54,986 nucleotides of DNA from Nemertoderma westbladi (lineage: Eukaryota; Xenacoelomorpha; Nemertodermatida; Nemertodermatidae): contig JAUCBJ010005442.1 of assembly GCA_032718475.1 (NCBI GenBank), positions 1 through 54,986 on the forward strand. Direction: 5' to 3'. This document shows, piece after piece, positions 21,866 through 32,969 of this stretch (its first letter is position 1; each line of letters begins with the position of its first letter). Below the pieces are notes generated by a model. It searched no databases and was not told the origin of the DNA. It worked only from the letters and a program-made list of their open reading frames with translations. Both the position numbers and the translations under genes were made by a program.

Positions 21866-22699
21866 AGTCTAAATAATATTTGCCTTCCGGCAAAAATATC
21901 TCGCAAAAGTTCGAGATATATATATAATTTAATCGAAATGCGATTAAATTATTGTCAAATATCCAATTGTCCAAAATGTCAAAATAAATTCGCAATGCAA
22001 TATTGTGAATTTAATAGGATCTAATTTTAGCAAATACCAGTACAATATTTAAACAAAATATTATTCTATAGTTATTATATAGTATTTAAATACCGGTATG
22101 ACACAAATAATTTTTTGAATCTAATACGAAATATTCAAAATAAACTTGCCACCCGAATATTTCTAATTTTACATAGATAACTCTAATCAACGCAATTTTA
22201 ATTTCAAATATTATATGTATCCACTAGCGCGTGGCTACATCTTCGGGTTGCGACTCTCTCTCTCTCTAACTCGAGCGATTCAAAAACCCATGGTCGGCTA
22301 AACCTACCCATCCTAACTAATAAATTGAGTTCAGCTTCGCAGTCAAACAACCGATAATTTTTTACTGCTTCCACAAACACAATGGTGCCAACAGAACAAC
22401 TAACCTTGTTTGCTGTGAGATTCCACGTCCGCGTCCAAAGTTTCAGTCCTTTCGCTGATTGCAAACCGAACCCGCAGACCCACACAAACCCCAAACTCAG
22501 AAGCTCCGTCTTGCCATGTATCTCCAGATGGTATAAAATAACTAAGCGGTTATCCAACATACCGGTACAAAACTCTAGATTTTATTACAAAATAATTTTG
22601 ACCAAAACTAAATTCTCACAAACCTAGCTAAAATTTTCAAAAAACTTACTAATTATGGCCTGCCCTAACGGCCTAAGGAACCGCTGTATTTACGATTAG

Positions 22700-23110
22700 T
22701 AAACGCACTACCATATATCCACTGTACGCAATACAGTAAGTAAAACAGTACACCAACCTAACAGCCTAATGAATACTTTGTGCGGTACAGCAAAACAAAT
22801 GTCTTTTCTACTTGTACGCAGTAACAGCAATCAGCCTAATGTACTACTGTACTATTGTACGCGACCAGTGAATACAGTAATCTAAACTAACAGCCTAATG
22901 AATATACTCGATGTTCTACCGTACGCAGTACAGTGCCTAATACAGTAATCTAATTCGTATTTACTGTACGCAGTACAGCAAACAAAGCGTCCTTTACTGT
23001 TACGAAGTAACAGTAAATAATACAGTAATCTAATGCTTAATACACTCTTTACTGCTGCAAGCAATATCACGTCCTTTACTGTTAAACGAACTACCCCAGC
23101 CTAACCAATA
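22700..23110 (-). repeat. Irregular array of CTGTA hairpins in the element 1 leader/LTR
   Basis: Perfect inverted repeats CTGTAC-gca-GTACAG (22964-22978) and TTTACTGTTAC-gaa-GTAACAGTAAA (22993-23017), plus ACTGTA-cgcaa-TACAGT (22721-22737) and weaker copies near 22811 and 22919. They are separated by recurring aacagcctaatgaat and aatacagtaatctaa. Confidence 0.75.
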
Positions 23111-25077
23111 AAGACACAAAACTGCTCTATTTACTAGACGGGGCAATCAGGAGCGTATAATTACTAATGTATGGTTTCAGGTACGGAAAACCACTACTTA
23201 CCGTTGGATGGCGCTAATCTGCCGTCCGCTAATATATTTTACTAAATTTCTACGACTCCTTCTAAATTCTCGTTCCTTTCTCTACCAATTACTCGATAGA
23301 GAGCTAACTGTTCGAATATATGAGCCACGCGGGAATAACCAAACAATAAACCCGAATCCGCTCCCTAAGCTGACTTAAAACGAGTGTGAGAGATTTTACA
23401 CTCAGAGTGTATTCTATAGCCTAATATTACTGTAAATTTGCGCTTACAACTACGTCCTTTCTAATCGCATCTAATCGCAATAATGGGGTTCCCTAACGGA
23501 ATGTGTGAATGTGAGAATATTTAAATAATCGAAATCGGTACGGTAATTATTTCGGGACTCAAACTTATCTGCGGCTGGCTTTAGGCCAGCAATTTACTGA
23601 TGCGCGTTGCGTACTGTATACTACGATGTGAATTTTGTCCGCTAATTCAAATAACCGCCCAGCGTGAATAGTGTACGGTACTCTAAATTTATTACCTAAC
23701 TACCCTCCGCTATGCAGCGTACAAATTCTTAATTTTACTAATTAATTACAGTCACAAATATGTAACGGCGTACTAATTACTAAGTATTCCAGAGTGCGTA
23801 ATTCTAAATTATTACGCAATGGGTCACACTAGCAACAGCCTAAAATACCATATTATTTTCGACCTAATCAGAAATTAATTATAGTAAGCTAAGAAATAGA
23901 AATCAATCAAAGGGAAAGAGTGCCTATCCAAGCATTCGTGATTCATTAGGCACACTTTAGTAACACACCAATCAGCATAACAACAATCGCAATCTACAGT
24001 TTAGCTAGCAATTCACAACTCGCAATTCGCAACGTAAAGGACGCAGATCTCTCCCGGCTACGTCTAGGCTTCCTAACTAACCCAATTCCTATCCCCCTAA
24101 TACTACAAAATAGAGACAAAACCTGGATCATCTGCACCTAATTGCCGAACCGGCGTACCTGACCCACTCTACGCTGCAAACTTGCGCGCAATAGTAATCC
24201 CCCCAATGCTGCTTGTCTTTGAATCCTCTGCACTCCCGTCGTCGCTAACCCCCCGATGCGACCGCCGTGCTTACCGGTACCCTAGCCCTCCATCAGAATG
24301 AGTAGCTACCGTAGCGGCACATGCAAATCACAAAAGTCTGACAGTCTGAGAAATCCCGTAGGATTATTGTCGAAAGGAATCACATAGAACCATTTACTAA
24401 GGGGTAGAAATCATAGTTCCAATTTGTAATTAACAGCGATCATTGAGATTAATTGAGAAACACAAACAAGAATCAAACAGAAATTGCAAATTAACGAATC
24501 ATTGCAAGAAATCAAAAAGGGGCAGTAATTTACGCAGAAAAACTAAGCATCGAATAATAGTTGAAGGTGAGCTGTGGGGTGTGGAATTGAGAATTGAGAT
24601 TGAGATTGAGATAGGTAACAATGGAAGTAGGCCAATTTATAGGTGATTTGAGAAGGGTGATGCAATCGATCTCTCATTGGCTCCCCAATCCGAGCTAACA
24701 TTAGACCAACCTGGAAGCAGTTAGGCCAATAAGAGAACCGGATTGTGGGCCTATAGCTCCCTGAAATCGTAAATTGCCACCATATAAGGTAATTTTCCCG
24801 ATGCTTACTTTGGCGGTACTAATAATATCATGCACAAATATAAATTTAGCGCAATTATAGAGAAATTAAAACCAATAGCTAGCCTCATCAAGGCTAATAA
24901 CGGCAAGCCCAGATCCAGGGTCCAACAAGGACTTGCTACCCTGGAACTATCTACTTATATCCTATTACAAAACTACATAGGTAGGGCTACATACTATACA
25001 AAATGGATGAGTCAAAATATATGGGCGTTTCAATTTCCTTATCTAAATATCATTGCGCATTATGTCTTATCTAAATA

Positions 25078-25190
25078 ATTATACTGCATCACGGACTAAT
25101 ATATGATACTATATAATGGACTAATATATTATACTGTATAATGGACTAACATATTATACTGTATAACGGACTAATGTATTACATAATGTA
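25078..25190. repeat. Short tandem repeat, about 27-bp units
   Basis: Four degenerate units of the form ttatactgtataatggactaat. Confidence 0.8.
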
Positions 25191-25199
25191 GGTACAGCG

Positions 25200-27430
25200 C
25201 CATATACTGTAACAGTAGTTGTTCGCGCTTTTAGACCTTTAGCAGTTTAACCTGCCAAATTTAGGTGTCTTCTAGGTTATAAATCGACTTTAGCCTATCA
25301 CAAGTATTTGATACACATAAAGCTACATTAGCCGAAGCCAGCCTATGCGCGACCATTCACCCACGGTTAAGGGAGACTGGATTCGGATGCTCTGACCTTA
25401 TTGCGGTGTAGACCTACTGTATTATTCGACTGATCGTTAATATATAATCTCTGACAAATATTATTCACTTTCGGGAAATATTAACAGTTCCTTTAGGAAG
25501 TGGCGCTCTAAGTATGTAAACAGAGTTATGACTTACACTAAACACAACGGGATGGCTAATGATTCACGTATAAAGCGCATTCTTTAGGAAATGCTTTGTT
25601 ATCTATCACACTCATGCACAATACCGCACACTGCTGCACACTGATCTGCCGACCTTCACTAATTTTAATCATATATAAGGAGAACAGCAACTGACACATG
25701 TAGGGTCTATGAAATAGCATTAGATTCACTCCAAAACCACTATAATGTAAGTCGCAATTGCTATATGTAACCGGTCTCTCTAACCTTCAGTATATCAAGA
25801 AGATTGGGGTTTTCTGATTATTTATCGTTATTCTCCAAATATAACAATATTCCATCAACTGATACAATTAATAACCGACAGTAAATAGCAGTAAAATAAT
25901 GCGGTGTTTGTGACAATATGAGTATGTACTGGTTTGATAACAGTTATACGTTTCTATGATCAAAGCCGTTCTAATGTTTGGCTAAAGTCTGAAACACAGA
26001 ATAATTCCACAGCCGATGTTCTGGCATCAGGAAAAAAGGTAAACAAAGACCATAGTGCATTGCGCGATTTCCCGGAGGCTTCTGTGCTAATAAAATGAAA
26101 ATCGCTCTGATTGGTCGAGCCGAACAAAGAACAAAGAAAAGCTCTACGTGGACATATCAGCTGATAGATGTCGTCATTTGAACTACACTGTATCAAGAGT
26201 ATTTTGGCGTATTGCGACATAAAATCGCTAGTTATGTCCGCTAAAGTACACATACAGAAAAATGACTTTTTATGTCCACTAAAACACCTACACAGTAAAA
26301 AACGGCTTTTTATGTCCGCTAAAACACCTACACAGTACTTTGCGGGGAAAATGACTAACTAGATCCGCAAAAGCCTTTACAGTAGTACATAATTCACTAT
26401 AGTTTTTGTACAAAATGTGTGGAATGGGTCAACTCAATATCAAGAAGCAATTGGTGGACATAGTCTTGACATTTTGTAAAATAACTCAAGAACTAATGAC
26501 TCTACTCTTATTTTGAAGGTGTCTTCACCCACTATATCGATCATTTCTGTGATGTGTCTATTTTTTGATTCCTTGAGATAATTCAAAATATCATTTATTG
26601 TGTATTTGTCCATATCACATCAAGGCGGTAATGTAGACTTGTGCCGTACTTCACATTTTCTGCGATATCTCAAGAACTATTCGCTCTACGTTTGTTTTGA
26701 AGGTGTCTACCCCCACTAAATCGGCCATTGCGGTTCTAATGAGCATAATATGAATGCAGTAGGAGAACTCAAAGTTGGCCATCGCGAAAATTGAGAATAA
26801 TCATCACTTGCGCCAAATGGTAGGTTCTGGCCATGTGCCTGTGGCACTAGTTCCCTTGACCCAAAAGTTAAAATTTTGGTATCTAACTAAGTTTGGACCC
26901 ATTTGATGACATTTGATTCATGCAGGAAGTTCTTTTTTGAGTCATTGATCTTTCATCAATGTGTTATATTGTTATAAATTTCATTATGGTGCATCGCGAT
27001 GGCACAAAATTTCAACCCTCTTGGGATCCGTGAAGATATAGATGAAATTTAAGGAAATATTTTTTGCCTTATTTTTTTACCATTTGGCAACTTTTGTGCA
27101 CCGGTAGAACAATGAAATCGAAAAAAAGTAAAAAACGCACCGCCCTAAAATACAATCTATGATACATACGAAATACAAATTTACCAATTAATTTTAGTGC
27201 ATAAAATACAAAAAAAGAGGGCTTTCGGTTATTAAAATAAGCAAATTAAACAAATTAGAACAAATCAAAACAAATCATTTCAAACCTTCAATAATCTTTC
27301 ATATATTACAAATATACATAATAAAATTTCCAAATTAAATCAGTCCAAATATAAACAAACATAAGGCGCTAATAATTTCCAAATAAGTCTTAAAGTGTTC
27401 TCCTGACGATCTTAAAAGTTCGTCCTGCTG
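25200..27430. other. Gene-free region between elements 1 and 3
   Basis: No supported gene. Contains a repeated Taagaact...ggtgtct segment (26483-26560 and 26672-26760) and a near-direct repeat ctaaaacacctacacagta (about 26,278 and 26,318). Confidence 0.5.
26483..26760 (+). repeat. Dispersed repeat, two degenerate copies
   Basis: Copies at 26483-26560 and 26672-26760 share ctcaagaact, ctctac, ttttgaaggtgtct and cccactaNatcg. A third copy lies on the minus strand at about 49,275-49,345. Confidence 0.65.
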
Positions 27431-27465
27431 GTCTGGATATCTTCTCCTGAGCACTGATTGCTAAC

Positions 27466-27485
27466 AGTAGGCTCGCAAGCCTTCC
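27466..27485 (-). repeat. P20 palindrome, copy 10
   Basis: Sense strand GGAAGGCTTGCGAGCCTACT, in the 3' region of element 3. Confidence 0.85.
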
Positions 27486-27533
27486 TTTCCATATCTCGCT
27501 CCTCCAAAACCAATATAAAATATCAAATATAAA

Positions 27534-27643
27534 TACCCAAATATAATATCCAAATATAATATCCAAATACAATATCCAAATATAATATCCAAATATAACA
27601 TCCAAATATAGAATCCAAATATACCATCCAAATATAATATCCA
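27534..27643 (-). repeat. 13-bp A/T-rich tandem repeat
   Basis: About eight units of ccaaatataatat (plus strand). Its reading as repeated YIWILYLDI residues on the minus strand is a repeat artefact. Confidence 0.85.
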
Positions 27644-27646
27644 ATC

Positions 27647-27666
27647 GGTAGGCTCGCAAGCCTTCC
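27647..27666 (-). repeat. P20 palindrome, copy 11
   Basis: GGAAGGCTTGCGAGCCTACC just after the conserved C terminus of ORF3. Corresponds to copy 7 in element 2. Confidence 0.9.
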
Positions 27667-27689
27667 TTCCTTCATCTCGCTCTCATAAT

Positions 27690-28945
27690 CCTTGGTCGAA
27701 CGGGCTCGTCCACGCCCTCTAATGCGATTGGGTGGTGGTCGGGATCGAACTGGACTCGGACTTCGGTGTCGAGCTGTCGGTGGTTCCAAAACGCTAGGAA
27801 AGGGGACGATGGGAGTTTCACACATCCGTCGTGCGCTCAGTCCTCTAAATCCTCATCCGATTCCAACCGTTGGCTTCAAAGCATCGGATCGAGTCTCTAC
27901 AACGCTAGGAGGAAGTCTAAAGGGTGGGACCGTTCCGTCCGCTGACACCTCGCTCTCTGACGTCATCTGAATTCTAATGGGTTTCGGCAAAGCATATCCT
28001 GTCCCTCCGTATGGTTCTCTACCGATGGGGCTGAGGTTCTCGCATCATCTCGACATGAGGTATCTGTAGTCTCTGCGACAAATGCTGAGCAAAGGTGATA
28101 GTATCGAAGAGCTCGGATGTAATCTCCTTAGGTTCGGTTTGATCGTGGGTTATCCAGTAAATTGGTAGGCTCGCGAGCCTTCCGCCGAACTCCTCGATCT
28201 CGCCTTTCTTGTACGCCCTGTAGAGGCTCAAAGCTTCCCGTTTCTCTTGTGTCGACTTATTAGACTCGTCCACTACCATACTGTAGACGTCTGGTTCGAC
28301 TAATTTGGGTTCGTAAATAACGATCTCACCCGCGTTCGGTCCACTCATCTTAAACGAATGGAACGGATTCGTCAAAGGGTATCCACCTTCTTGGTAACGC
28401 AGACTTTGGTGGCATGAACATCGTGCTAATATCGGCTCGGGGTTCTCCGAGTTCAATCGCATAGGAATCGCGTTGTCTTGCTCGCGCATACATGCTCCAC
28501 ATTTGTAAAACAGTTTATAAATGGAGAACGCATCCTTTGTCTCTGGATCCGCTCCTCGAGCGCGTCTATAAAGATGCATTCCGTCAAATTCGTCCCTGGC
28601 TGCAGGCAAATGTTAGCTCGCGGTCAAATATTGCAGAGTATGATATAATCGGCGTATCTCCGTGTCTGGATCCTCGCAAATGTCACTGGCGTCGCATAAC
28701 GCATCGTAGGGGTATAACGCATTGAATTCCGCGCGTAACTCCTCCGCTCTTTTGTTACAAGCGTCCAATCTCTGTCGCGTAACATTCGGGTCCGCCTTGG
28801 ATTTAGCGAGCTTGGCTGTACTCCTAGCCATACTCCCCACTCCAAACACGTTAAAGTTTTTGGCTCCATAATGATTAAACGGTGCCTGGGGCTCCTGTTC
28901 CTGCGTAAACCCCTGATGTAACTCCTTATAAATCTTCTCCGCCAT
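27690..28945 (-). pseudogene. ORF3 of element 3, frameshifted
   Basis: Starts at ATG 28945 (M-A-E-K). The N terminus has APFNHYGAKNFNVFG and STAKLAK, matching ORF3 of element 2. Frames change near 28615 and again between 28019 and 27826. The middle has CGAC and CSCH cysteine/histidine groups rather than the three tidy knuckles of element 2. The C terminus (SPSPVRS and RGRGRARSTK, about 27,690-27,760) matches element 2 ORF3 again. A P20 copy (28164) lies within the coding frame. This is the second example of the ORF3 family in the window. Confidence 0.75.
28164..28183 (-). repeat. P20 palindrome, copy 12
   Basis: GGAAGGCTCGCGAGCCTACC inside ORF3, read G-R-L-A-S-L-P. The central 14 bases are a perfect palindrome. 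Confidence 0.9.
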
Positions 28946-29025
28946 TATATACGCATATATATGGTTACATATCATTACGTTTCTACTAGATGAAGCACAA
29001 AATAGAGGTTAGATGTGAGGAGACT

Positions 29026-29524
29026 TAACCCTATCCATACCGGGGTATTTTAGACGCTCAAACTACCGGGGGGGGGGGGACTTTTGGGGACGTAAAGTTT
29101 GGAACCATATAACTTTGTGTGGTTTGATGATATTACTTTAAAGTAAAAAGTTTTAGATACAAAATTTATTCCTCTATCCAAATATGCCACACACTAATGC
29201 TCAAATATAATATTTATATACTATAATTATGTTTAAATTGATTTTAAATTGATATTAAATTGATTGAATTTTAAATTTCCCTCCTACAATAGTTCAGCAA
29301 TAATATGACAGTTTCAGAGACAGGTCAGTTTACGAGTCATTTTCATGGTCATAAATAATAATATGAAAATAAATTTTTGTTTTAAGATAAAGAATAATAA
29401 ATTTTAGGAAAAGTAACGGAATTTCACTTGCAATAAATGTGGTTTGGCTTTGAACCAAGCAATCAAATAAAGTGCGTCTCCAAAAGACCCCCCCCCCCCC
29501 CCCCCCCGGTATGGATAGGGTTAA
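29026..29524. mobile_element. MITE with TTAA duplication and piggyBac-like ends
   Basis: Left end TTAACCCTATCCATACCGG and right end its reverse complement, with G/C runs just inside. TTAA at both ends and a CCCT start are piggyBac hallmarks. No coding capacity. The matching DNA in element 2 (about 13,452-13,490) lacks the insert and has ctca where TTAA was duplicated. Confidence 0.85.
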
Positions 29525-29805
29525 GAGTTTGTCGGCTTTTGGCTCAACTTTGCTCTAAAACCCCTACCCATTTGCCTAATGACTTTGGGTTCCCGTGATT
29601 TCGCACTGGCTCCTAATCCAAAAAAAATGTGACGATAAAAAACGAATTCCGGGTAAACTAGCCGCCAGTCTAGAATACTCACCTTTTAATTTCCCAAACT
29701 ACTATCCCAAAGAAAATAGTGCAGTCGAGATTTAATTCGGTCTAAATAATAGTAGACACGACTAAGTAGAACAAGGCCGATTTTCTTTTCCAAAAAAAAT
29801 TTATT

Positions 29806-29825
29806 GGTAGGCTCGCAAGCCTTCC
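29806..29825 (-). repeat. P20 palindrome, copy 13
   Basis: GGAAGGCTTGCGAGCCTACC in the spacer between the folded block and ORF3. Corresponds to copy 6 at 13169. Confidence 0.9.
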
Positions 29826-29962
29826 ATCCGCTCTTGTCCTCCCCAATTTTAATTTTTTATCTAGCTGCATTCTAGAATTCGCATTCACTGGAGAATCATT
29901 TTTCTTAAATTTAAATCCAACTAAATGGATTTGTCTAATAATTTTTGAAAAATTGTCTCACT

Positions 29963-29972
29963 TGTGGGTTCC
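29963..29972. repeat. LINE target-site duplication, one copy
   Basis: tgtgggttcc, repeated at 31625-31634. Confidence 0.8.
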
Positions 29973-31624
29973 ACTACTAGTACTACTACTACTACTACTA
30001 CTACTAGGATCGGCATGCTGCATTGCAGCTGCATTTTTAAGAATGCTGTGCCGGCTTGTCAACAAAATTGCACCGCCACAACTCCCTATCACCCATGACA
30101 TTTGCTAGATCATCCGCATCTTTAAGGCCAGTGTCCTTTAAGATGCGTCTCAAGAAAGTCATGGGCTGTCCACCATGCTTATTCACTCCATGAGGCTGCC
30201 AAAGTACAAGATAATGCACTGGTTGGTCCTCAAGGCGAAAGCAATGTCCTGCAAAGCGGAGGCGATTTTGTTCTAGTGTCAAGCTTGGGGGAACCAATGA
30301 GACACCTCCAATTGTATATAGTGTCTGGTTGGAGATGTGTGCATTGTACTTGACACAATGTACCCGGCGTAGCATTCTTGTGAATGTGCCATCCAGAGAT
30401 TTGGTGTCCTCAGCAGTTAGAGCCCAGCATGGACTCCCGTAGAGGAGTACTGGAACTACTGCTGCTCTAAATAATCGGACCTTAAGTTTCCGATTAATTC
30501 TAGGTGACTTCCAAATCGGTGAAAGCCTATTCAAGGCTGCCCATGCCTTTCCCTTACGTATTCGAAGGTCCTCACCTGACTTCCGGATCCATGATCCCAG
30601 GTAACAGAAGTCGTCCACATGCTCAAGCATACCATCCTTTGAGCTTATGCTCATCCGATCAGAGACTTGCTGAGGACTTTCAAAGTTAACTGTCAGAATT
30701 TTGGTCTTTCTGGAGTTAATAAAAAGACCAACACTAGAAGCAGCATGTTCTAATGAGCTGAGGAGCCGCTGGGCTCCCTCTAATGATTCTGAGAGTACTC
30801 CTAAGTCATCAGCAAAGTCTAGATCAGTTAGGTACTTGGCAGGATTTCCTCGACTTCTGGAGCCAGTAGGTGGAGTTATCATCACCCCATCATCATTATG
30901 ATGATCTAAGGACATGCGTAGAACATAGTCAACCACAATAATGAACAAGAATGGTGCAAGTGTGTCTCCTTGGAGGACGCCCCATAACACTTCAAATGGT
31001 TCTGTGTCACCGTCAACAGTAGACACAAATGTTGTCGAACCATCGTATACTGATCTGATTGCTGCAATAATTTCATCAGGAATCCCATATAATGAAAGTA
31101 TGCTGAATATACGTGAGCGAGAGACTGAATCAAAGGCCTTGAAGAAGTCAACAAAGATAACAGCCAGATGCCTGTCTTTCTTTTTTGATAACTCTTCAAT
31201 TATCCTTCTAAGTGCCAAAATGGGCTCCATGGTCCCACGACCTTTACGGAACCCATTCTGATTTCCACGTAGCAGTCTCTCAATGGGATCCCTGATTTAA
31301 TAGAATTCTATTGTATAGTTTTGCAGCAATCGAGATCAATGAGATTCCCCGAAAAGAACCATAGAGTGTTAGGTTGCCCTTCTTGGGAACTGGCACCAAC
31401 TTATTTGTTTTCATTTCTTGTGGGACTCTTGTTGTACGGTACATGTCTACTATGATGGGATAGATGAGCTTTAAACACTCAGGTATTTTAAAGACCTCAG
31501 GGGGAACACCATCTACTCCACTGGCACGATTGGTCTTAATGCTCTTTGCAGCAGCCTTCACTTCTGCAAAGGAGATATCGCCAATGGGAATATCTGGGAG
31601 TACAGACTCAGACACTTTTACTTC
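29973..31624 (-). mobile_element. 5'-truncated LINE inserted in element 3
   Basis: 1.65 kb flanked by a 10-bp direct repeat. It begins inside the reverse transcriptase, with no endonuclease, and ends with a (TAG)n tail (29,975-30,005). Both traits are typical of target-primed LINE insertion. Confidence 0.85.
30037..31624 (-). pseudogene. LINE reverse transcriptase, frameshifted
   Basis: The first part (31624-31285) has KTNRASGVDGVPPEVFK and KLVPVPKKGN. After one shift near 31,285 the second part (to 30037) has the catalytic FVDFFKAFDSV, GVLQGDTLAPFLF and FADD (in LDFADDLGV), then a C-terminal region with RFAGHCFRL and WRCNF. It is a non-LTR RT of a clade common in invertebrates; I do not assign it more closely. 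It would copy its own RNA at the insertion site if intact. Confidence 0.85.
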
Positions 31625-31634
31625 TGTGGGTTCC
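31625..31634. repeat. LINE target-site duplication, other copy
   Basis: tgtgggttcc next to the folded block of element 3. Confidence 0.8.
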
Positions 31635-31636
31635 AA

Positions 31637-31733
31637 GTGGAATTCCATTCCTACTGTACGCACAATCCCGCTCCTATGTGATACATAAGGGTACTACCCT
31701 CCATGTTCACATATAAAGACAATGGAATTCCAC
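31637..31733 (-). promoter_or_regulatory. Conserved folded block of element 3
   Basis: Arms GTGGAATTCCATT and AATGGAATTCCAC are perfectly complementary. They differ from element 2 by a matched A-to-G and T-to-C pair. Inner TATGTGA/TCACATA and AGGGT/ACCCT are unchanged; differences fall in unpaired bases. Confidence 0.75.
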
Positions 31734-31798
31734 CACTGTCTCTATCTACAGTGAAGAGGAATACAAATGCACATACAGTAATACAAAATACTAAATTA

Positions 31799-32560
31799 CT
31801 AAAATACGGTAAGTCTATACTTAAAGTCAAGTGCAAAGTCAATGTTCTGGAGTCTGGACTTGTGACAAAGTAAGCCCCTATAAATAATCGGACTCCAACT
31901 CAAAATCGGTGAAGACTTGATCTGTTTACCCTGATTGATCGCTGTGAACTCTCGTGCAAAATATCGCAATTGATAATGTCTTATAACATCAACTTCACAA
32001 AGACCAACTTCATCTAAGGTAAGTCTTCTAGGAAAGTCGCGTTTGCCTCTGGCATATTGTCTCAAACGTTTGAGCCATGCTAACTTGCGGCACGCGTCAG
32101 TCCATAATCTAGTTAGGTTTACTATCCTGTCAACATAAGTGTTAGTGACGTCATCAGGTGAGGTATAGTCGTAATGTGGATACTTGTTTGGATTTGGTAG
32201 GCCCATGGGCCTTCCGGTAGGTGTCTCCCTTTGTACAATAGGTTTGTCTGAGTCCTCAATTATGTCAATCTCCAAGGTCTTACCTCTACCGTCCGCACCT
32301 AGTGAATTGACTGGCAGTAACGGTTTCAACTCTACAGTGCTGGTGTGTTCCTGTGAGCTTGTAAGCTTCCTAACCTTAGTCACACGTTTACCTGTTGGTG
32401 GTAAGTCAAGTATTTTCCTTGAGCGGAGTGTGATCGCTGTGGCCACACCTCCGTCGTCCAAAGAAGTCAAATTCGGTAAGTTGTTAATACCTAATGGGTG
32501 TGTACTAGTCCGCTCCAATGAATACATTGCGTCCTTACAGTACACGTCGTTTCTTTCCAA
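31799..32560 (-). pseudogene. Element 3 pol: region before integrase, integrase core deleted
   Basis: Matches element 2 from about 11,030 to 11,690: DDVTNTYVDRIVNL, ACRKLAW, RHYQLRYFAREFT, SWSPIIY and CHKSRLQNIDF are all shared. It stops at 31799 and is followed within about 65 bases by the 3' folded block. The zinc-binding and catalytic integrase domains and DUF5641 are therefore missing, about 1.2 kb relative to element 2. Confidence 0.85.
32196..32215 (-). repeat. P20 palindrome, copy 14
   Basis: GGAAGGCCCATGGGCCTACC, read G-R-P-M-G-L-P. Three central codons differ from the usual copy yet the inner 14 bases are a perfect palindrome. Confidence 0.8.
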
Positions 32561-32579
32561 TTGTTTGTCTAATGGAAAG

Positions 32580-32960
32580 TCTAGTAGACAGTCTGGTGAG
32601 GCGTCCGGTGAACAGTCTGGTGAGACGTCTAGTGAGACATAGCGTGGAACTTCCGGCGAAATGTCCTGTCGTCAGTCCCAAAGAAAGTCTGGCGTAGCTT
32701 CTGTCAGAAAGTTTGGTCTAAAGTCTGGTGGACAGTCTGTCGAGATGTCTGGTGGAAAGTCTGGTGAAACGTCCGGTAGACAATCTGTCGAGAGTTCCAT
32801 AAAATAATCTGGTGTCGCTTCTGGTGAATAATCTGGCGAGTTATCTGGTGAACAATCGGGCGAAACGTCTGGTGAAATGTCTGGTCGAAAGTCTGTTGAG
32901 ACCTCTGGCGTAATGTCAGGTCTAGCGTCCAGGTCATCAGATTTCGTCCATCCTTGTTTC
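32580..32960 (-). repeat. PDxx repeat tract of element 3 pol
   Basis: Twelve-base units coding PDxS, PDxx and related tetrapeptides between the RNase H and integrase-side regions, as in element 2. A stop interrupts it at about 32,675. Confidence 0.8.
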
Positions 32961-32969
32961 CTCTTGACC

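Larger units (their letters stand above)
21866..25200 (-). other. Element 1 leader and probable LTR
   Basis: No credible gene. By comparison with element 2 the leader should be followed outward by the 5' LTR, but the other LTR is outside the window so the ends are not defined. It holds the hairpin-rich array at 22700-23110 and a tandem repeat at 25078-25190. The A/T-rich stretch next to gag (21,880-22,200) is featureless. Confidence 0.5.

Noticed and set aside
24443-25078. Small ORFs (67 and 82 residues)
   Set aside because: No domain, and they lie in the probable LTR of element 1.
26760-27430. Second (3') LTR of element 3
   Set aside because: I compared it with the LTR-like region at 39.1-40.5 kb and saw no convincing match, so its 3' end is left undefined.
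27390-27690. ORF with repeated YIWILYLDI residues
   Set aside because: Reading of a 13-bp A/T-rich tandem repeat.
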